A DNA stretch of 64,000 nt from NCBI GenBank assembly GCA_000242815.2, contig AHHB01000048.1, forward strand, positions 119,189 through 183,188. The letters run 5' to 3'. The notes beneath the pieces are model-generated. The model had not been told where the DNA came from and ran no database searches. It saw only the letters and a list, made by a program, of their open reading frames with translations. Below, in pieces: positions 59,667 through 64,000 of the stretch. This stretch comes from Janthinobacterium lividum PAMC 25724 (lineage in GTDB: Bacteria; Pseudomonadota; Gammaproteobacteria; Burkholderiales; Burkholderiaceae_D). The number at the start of each line of letters is the position of its first letter. Position 1 is the first letter of the stretch. The position numbers and the translations under genes were made by a program.

Positions 59667-60121
59667 ATGAACACCGAAATCTTCATACCTCCGATGGAAG
59701 ACCAACTCGCCACTCTTGAACTGCGCCAGGCGGCGTATCACTAGGCTGGACACCACGCCTTGTACCGGCGCTACGGCGGCGATGGCGATGCATTTATTTG
59801 GAAGAACACAAGCGGCGATCCTTATGAAATGGCATGGATTGGTCATTTTCGTCCGCGCACCTGCCCACAAGCGAGGCATGATCTAACAAAAATCCATGGA
59901 CGGCCCCCGGCCGATCTGCCTAACAACTGGAGAGTGTTATACGGCATGGTAGCGGAGGAAATTCTGCGCGGCGACACAATCGATGTCGATCTTATCCATG
60001 AGAACATCTATGAGCGAATCTATAACGGCGATGGCTCAGTATCAGACCTCTCCTCGATGAACATCACGAATATAGTCGATTTTGAACTGCTGTGGTCTAA
60101 TTTGCCCGGACACCTCAATAG
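59667..60121 (+). pseudogene. Hypothetical gene with an internal amber stop, truncated by the IS3 element
   Basis: ATG 59667 follows GGGAAAGAG. The frame reads MNTEIFIPPMEDQLATLELRQAAYH, meets TAG at 59742-59744, and continues in the same frame as AGHHALYRRYGGDGDAFIWKNTSGDPYEMAWIGHFRPR to near 60121. There the IS3-family sequence begins and replaces the natural end. So it has both a nonsense change and a truncation. No family is recognised. Confidence 0.5.
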
Positions 60122-60141
60122 GTGGAAAATCCACCATCTGA

Positions 60142-61037
<896 letters not shown>

Positions 61038-61050
61038 GTAATCCCCCCAT

Positions 61051-61068
61051 TTTTAGAGCGCTCTAAAA
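61051..61068. repeat. 18-bp perfect palindrome at the junction of the two IS3-type elements
   Basis: TTTTAGAGCGCTCTAAAA lies between the truncated first element and the minus-strand fragment. It may come from a terminal repeat copied in both directions when the elements recombined. Confidence 0.5.
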
Positions 61069-61470
61069 GTAGAGGTCAAGCGGCCAAGGCAAGCTTCTGT
61101 TTTGGTGTGATGCCGCCAAGTGCCATGTTGGGCCGGTCGTGATTGTAAGTCCACAGCCAGCGAGTTGCAAAATCCTGGATCTCATCGAGTGTTTCGAACA
61201 GGTGATGTGCCAGCCAGTCGTAGCGCACCGTGCGGTTATAGCGCTCGACATAAGCATTCTGCTGCGGCTGTCCAGGCTGGATGAAGTCGATGCGAATGCC
61301 GCGTTTGGCGGCCCAGGCCAGCGTCACGGCGCTGATGTACTCCGGGCCGTTATCACAGCGAATGACCTGGGGTTTGCCACGCCATTCGATGATCCTGTCG
61401 AGGGAGCGGGTGACGCGTTCGGACGGCAAGGAGAAATCGACCTCGATGCCGAGCCCCTCACGGTTGTAGT
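61069..61470 (-). mobile_element. Fragment of a second IS3-family element
   Basis: Minus-strand orfB from YNREGLGIEVDFSLPSERV to the stop at 61076 (…GGITPKQKLALAA). Its 5' end is cut exactly at the IS66 left repeat (61471). The N-terminal part is not in the window. Confidence 0.75.
61076..61470 (-). pseudogene. IS3-family OrfB, C-terminal part only
   Basis: About 130 residues. IRCDNGPEYIS is the second catalytic Asp region, QPGQPQQNAYVERYNRTVRYDWLAHHLF carries the third acidic residue (Glu in YVERYNR), and WLWTYNHDRPNMALGG is the usual end. The first part of the gene, including the first catalytic Asp, has been removed by the IS66 insertion or a later rearrangement. Confidence 0.85.
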
Positions 61471-61495
61471 GTAAGCGTAAAGCCAGCGCCGTCTT
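61471..61495 (+). repeat. IS66 terminal inverted repeat (left copy)
   Basis: 25 bases starting GTAAGCGTAAAGCC and ending GTCTT, with a perfect inverse at 63964-63988. Confidence 0.92.
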
Positions 61496-61552
61496 GAGCC
61501 CGGCAATGAATTAGAAGATGATGGCATCACACCGCTGGGAAGCGGCGTGTTT

Positions 61553-63135
61553 TTAAGCCGAGGGAAGCGGCGTGGCGCAGTTCCAGGGCAGGAAGTCGTC
61601 GACCCGGTTGACCGGATGATCGGCGATGTTGGTCAGCACATGGCGCAGCCAGGCCTCGGGGTCAACACCGTTGAGCTTGGCCGTGCCGATCAGCGAGTAG
61701 ATCGCGGCGGCACGCTCGCCGCCGCTGTCGGCACCTGCGAACAGGTAATTGCGGCGGCCGATGGCGACACCGCGCAACGCCCGCTCGGCGGCCGAGTTGT
61801 CGATCTCAATGATGCCGTCGTCGCAGTAACGCAGCAACGCCGGCCATAGGTTCAGCGCGTACTGGATTGCCGCCGCCGTGTCCGACTTGCGCGACAGTTT
61901 TTCGAGCGTGGCGCGCAGCCAATGGTCTAAGTCGTCGAGCAAAGGGCGCGCTCTTGATTGGCGAACCAGCTGTCGTTCGTGCGGTGGTTTGCCGCGAATC
62001 TCGGCTTCGATCACATACAGTTCGGCGATGCGGCGCAACGCCTCGGTCGTGATGGCAGATGGCCTGGCCGCGTGCAGGTCGTAGAATTTTCGCCGTGCGT
62101 GCGCCCAGCATGCCGCCTCCTGGATGGTGCCGTCGACGTACAGCGCATTGAAGCCGGCATAGGCGTCAGCCTGCAGCACGCCGCTGAAGCTGGCCAGGTG
62201 GGTTTGCGGATGGATACCCTTGCGGTCCGGCGTGTAGGCGAACCAGACCGCAGCCGGTGTCGTGTCGCCCGACGCGCTATCGTCACGCACGTAGGTCCAA
62301 GCCGCGCTGTTTTCGTCTTGCCATTGCCGGGCGCCAGGACCGGAATCGGGGTGTCGTCGGCGTGCAGCTTGGCGCCAGCGAGCACATGGCGCCGGATCGC
62401 CTCGACCAGCGGGCGCAGCAGCGCGCTGGCCGCCCCGACCCAGTTCGCCAGCAGCGCACGTTCCAGTTCGACACCTTCGCGGGCATAGATGACAGACTGC
62501 CGGTACAGCGGCAGATGGTCGGCGAACTTGGCCACCAGGATATGGGCCAGCAGCCCCGGTCCGGCAATGCCGCGCGCGATCGGCCGGCTTGGCGCCGGTG
62601 CCTGCACGATGGTGTCGCAGCACTTGCACGCCAGCTTCGGACGTACATGACGGATCACGCGGAAGCTGGCCGGACGAACTCCAGTTGCTCGGCGACGTCC
62701 TCACCCAACTTGCGCAGCCCGCCACCGCACGCCGGGCAAGCCTCGGCCTGCGGTTGATACACGCGCTCGTCGCGCGCCAGGTGCTCCGGCAGCGGTTTGC
62801 GCGCCGACTTGGTGCGCGGTGCCTTGTCTGCCGGCGGCCGCTCGCGCTCGGCCTCACCCTCGGTCGCTTGCAGGTCTTCCAGTTGTAGTTCCAGCTGTTC
62901 GATCTGGTGGTCCAGCTTCTCGGATTTGCGACCGAACTGCATACGACGCAGCTTGGCAATCATGAGCTTCAGATGCTCGATCTCGACCTCGGTCGTCTCA
63001 GTTGCGCGCGCAGTCCTGAACCAGCTCGTCGTGCGCGGCGATGACGGTGTCGCGCTCACGCAGCGTCTGCTCGGCCGCCAGCAGCAACGCCTTCAGGGCA
63101 TCGATGTCGTTGGGCAGATCGGCTGAATTGAGCAT
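61553..63135 (-). pseudogene. tnpC: IS66 transposase TnpC, broken by three frameshifts
   Basis: ATG at 63135 ([25 protein letters not shown]). A first shift lies near 63010; the next frame carries [36 protein letters not shown] second shift near 62675 precedes [41 protein letters not shown] third near 62305 precedes [34 protein letters not shown]. The catalytic region includes [11 protein letters not shown] and [12 protein letters not shown]; the end is the usual [40 protein letters not shown]. Confidence 0.88.
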
Positions 63136-63164
63136 GGGCCAAGTTTACGCGAGGGCGCCGACGT

Positions 63165-63511
63165 TTACAAGCCCGACGATGGTTGCCAGGTGCGTACCGG
63201 CTGGCGCCAGTCGATGCCTTCGAGCAGCATCGACAGTTGGGCCTGCGTCAGCGTGACCGTGCCGCTGCTGGCCTGCGGCCAGATGAAACGGCCCCGTTCA
63301 AGCCGCTTGGCCAGCAGGCACAGGCCGTCGCCAGTCCACCACAGCAGTTTGATGATGTCGCCGCGCCGGCCACGAAATACAAACACATGGCCGTTGAATG
63401 GATCGGCCTGCAGCGTCGTCTCTATCTTGGCGCCAGGCCGTTGAAGCCGCAGCGCATGTCGGTGATGCCAGCGACGATCCAGATCCGGGTGTGGGCCGGC
63501 AGGCCGATCAT
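63165..63511 (-). pseudogene. tnpB: IS66 accessory protein TnpB, one frameshift
   Basis: ATG at 63511 (overlapping the tnpA stop, ATGA) reads MIGLPAHTRIWIVAGITDMRCGFNGLA and then hits TAG after the frame slips near 63431. The other frame goes on KIETTLQADPFNGH, then VFVFRGRRGDIIKLLWWTGDGLCLLAKRLERGRFIWP to 63165. One missing base in a GGCC context explains it. TnpB is needed for IS66 transposition but is not the DDE enzyme. Confidence 0.88.
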
Positions 63512-63894
63512 GGCAGCAGCCGCTGCAACACTAGGTGCAGCACGGCAGTGTCAACGGCGCCTTCCAGCCGCAGCCGCGCTTTGCCAACGGTCAGTTCGAT
63601 GATGCCGCCGCACGCTGGTGCCTGCTCGGCCACGGGCTGTGCTATGACCGGCGCCACCACCGTCACCGGCAGCAGTGTGCAGACATTATTGCCAGATTCC
63701 TGCTGGCCTTCTCCGAACAGTTTACGCCAAGCGAATACCTGATTGGCGTTGAGGTTGTGCTGGCGGGCGATGCGCGAAACGGATGCGTCAGGCAGCAGCG
63801 ACTGGGCGACGACGGCCCGCTTGAATTCATCGGAGTGGCGCCGGTAGCTGCCACGTTTTGAGGGTCTTGCGACTGGTTGAATTATTGTGTCCAT
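63508..63894 (-). CDS. tnpA: IS66 accessory protein TnpA
   Basis: 128 residues from ATG 63894 (MDTIIQPVARPSKRGSYRRHSDEFKRAVVAQSLLPDASVSRIARQHNLNANQVFAWRKLF), an IS66 Orf1 helix-turn-helix protein; the frame is open 14 codons further up. It is the only intact gene of the element. Confidence 0.9.
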   Translation of the reverse strand: MDTIIQPVARPSKRGSYRRHSDEFKRAVVAQSLLPDASVSRIARQHNLNANQVFAWRKLFGEGQQESGNNVCTLLPVTVVAPVIAQPVAEQAPACGGIIELTVGKARLRLEGAVDTAVLHLVLQRLLP

Positions 63895-63963
63895 AATCGA
63901 GTTTGTGGACACAATCGATTTGTGTCTCAACCTCAAATCATGCTGGCAGGAGTAGTCGAGGTA

Positions 63964-63988
63964 AAGACGGCGCTGGCTTTACGCTTAC
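63964..63988 (-). repeat. IS66 terminal inverted repeat (right copy)
   Basis: Exact inverse of 61471-61495, ending the element at 63988. The remaining 12 bases of the window do not match the left flank. Confidence 0.92.
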
Positions 63989-64000
63989 GATTGAAATGCT

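Larger units (their letters stand above)
61471..63988 (-). mobile_element. IS66-family insertion sequence, complete in length (2518 bp) but with frameshifted genes
   Basis: The 25-bp terminal inverted repeats begin GTAAGCGTAAAGCCAGCG: left 61471-61495, right 63964-63988 in inverse. GTAAGCG ends, the ~2.5-kb size and the tnpA-tnpB-tnpC order are all typical of IS66. The 8-bp flanks are GTTGTAGT on the left and GATTGAAA on the right, so there is no target duplication. tnpB and tnpC carry one-base shifts, so the copy is probably inactive. Confidence 0.92.

Noticed and set aside
61324..61530. 68-codon minus frame overlapping the second IS3 orfB
   Set aside because: It is in the wrong frame; the neighbouring frame reads the true transposase (HYNREGLGIEVDF).

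Overview
The window is a GC-rich betaproteobacterial chromosome segment. Gene order and protein sequences point to Oxalobacteraceae (Janthinobacterium, Massilia or Duganella type). This is inferred from the block mlaFEDACB - yadGH - ibaG - murA - hisGDCBHAFIE - hinT - tatABC, from the separate hisI and hisE genes and short-form HisG, and from the protein sequences themselves; no database was consulted.

Region by region. 1-3000 (+): the C-terminus of an SNF2-type helicase, a small membrane protein, and a DUF885 metallohydrolase-like gene broken by a one-base shift. 3.1-20.7 kb (-): a long, tightly packed run. Read in transcription order it holds the Mla phospholipid transporter, an ABC-2 exporter, ibaG, murA, the histidine pathway, hinT and the Tat translocase. 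A DNA adenine methyltransferase gene sits inside the his genes, between hisD and hisC. 21-27.2 kb (-): glutamate synthase (gltB, gltD). 27.3-30.2 kb: a REP-associated-type transposase gene flanked by short inverted repeats, then a two-component system. 30.3-36.1 kb: a second SNF2 protein and the divergent tex gene. 36.4-37.4 kb: grxD and ubiX. 38-45.8 kb: a repressor-like regulator with its own palindrome, then a LiuR-type regulator and a branched-chain/fatty acyl-CoA catabolic operon (ivd/liuA, aceK, thiolase, SDR, acyl-CoA dehydrogenase). 46.2-52 kb: a YihY-family membrane protein, an orphan peptide-type binding protein, an SpmA-SpmB fusion and the PBP4-type gene dacB.

From about 52.14 kb the character changes. 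A chromosomal gene is cut to its last ~50 codons. At 53198-53246 lies the 3' part of a tRNA-Arg(CCG), which looks like an attachment-site remnant. To its right the DNA is AT-rich, full of frameshifted genes, and ends in a pile of insertion sequences. The genes there are a TPR membrane protein, a P-loop kinase-like ATPase, a GNAT acetyltransferase with a C-terminal PUA-like part, an ASCH-domain protein, a second GNAT protein and an unrecognised membrane protein. The insertion sequences are an IS3-family element with a classic A6G frameshift signal, a fragment of a second IS3-family element, and a full-length IS66 element with 25-bp terminal repeats but no matching target duplication. The orientation of the tRNA fragment predicts that the intact tRNA and the integrase lie beyond the right end of the window.

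The chromosomal part is mostly envelope maintenance (Mla, MurA, Tat, DacB), amino-acid and nitrogen biosynthesis (His, Glt), and acyl-CoA use linked to the glyoxylate switch (AceK). The least conventional material is the kinase/GNAT-PUA/ASCH/GNAT cluster in the island, the methyltransferase inside the his operon, and a 14-bp tandem repeat array running into the LiuR-type operator. No CRISPR array, rRNA gene or complete tRNA gene was seen.
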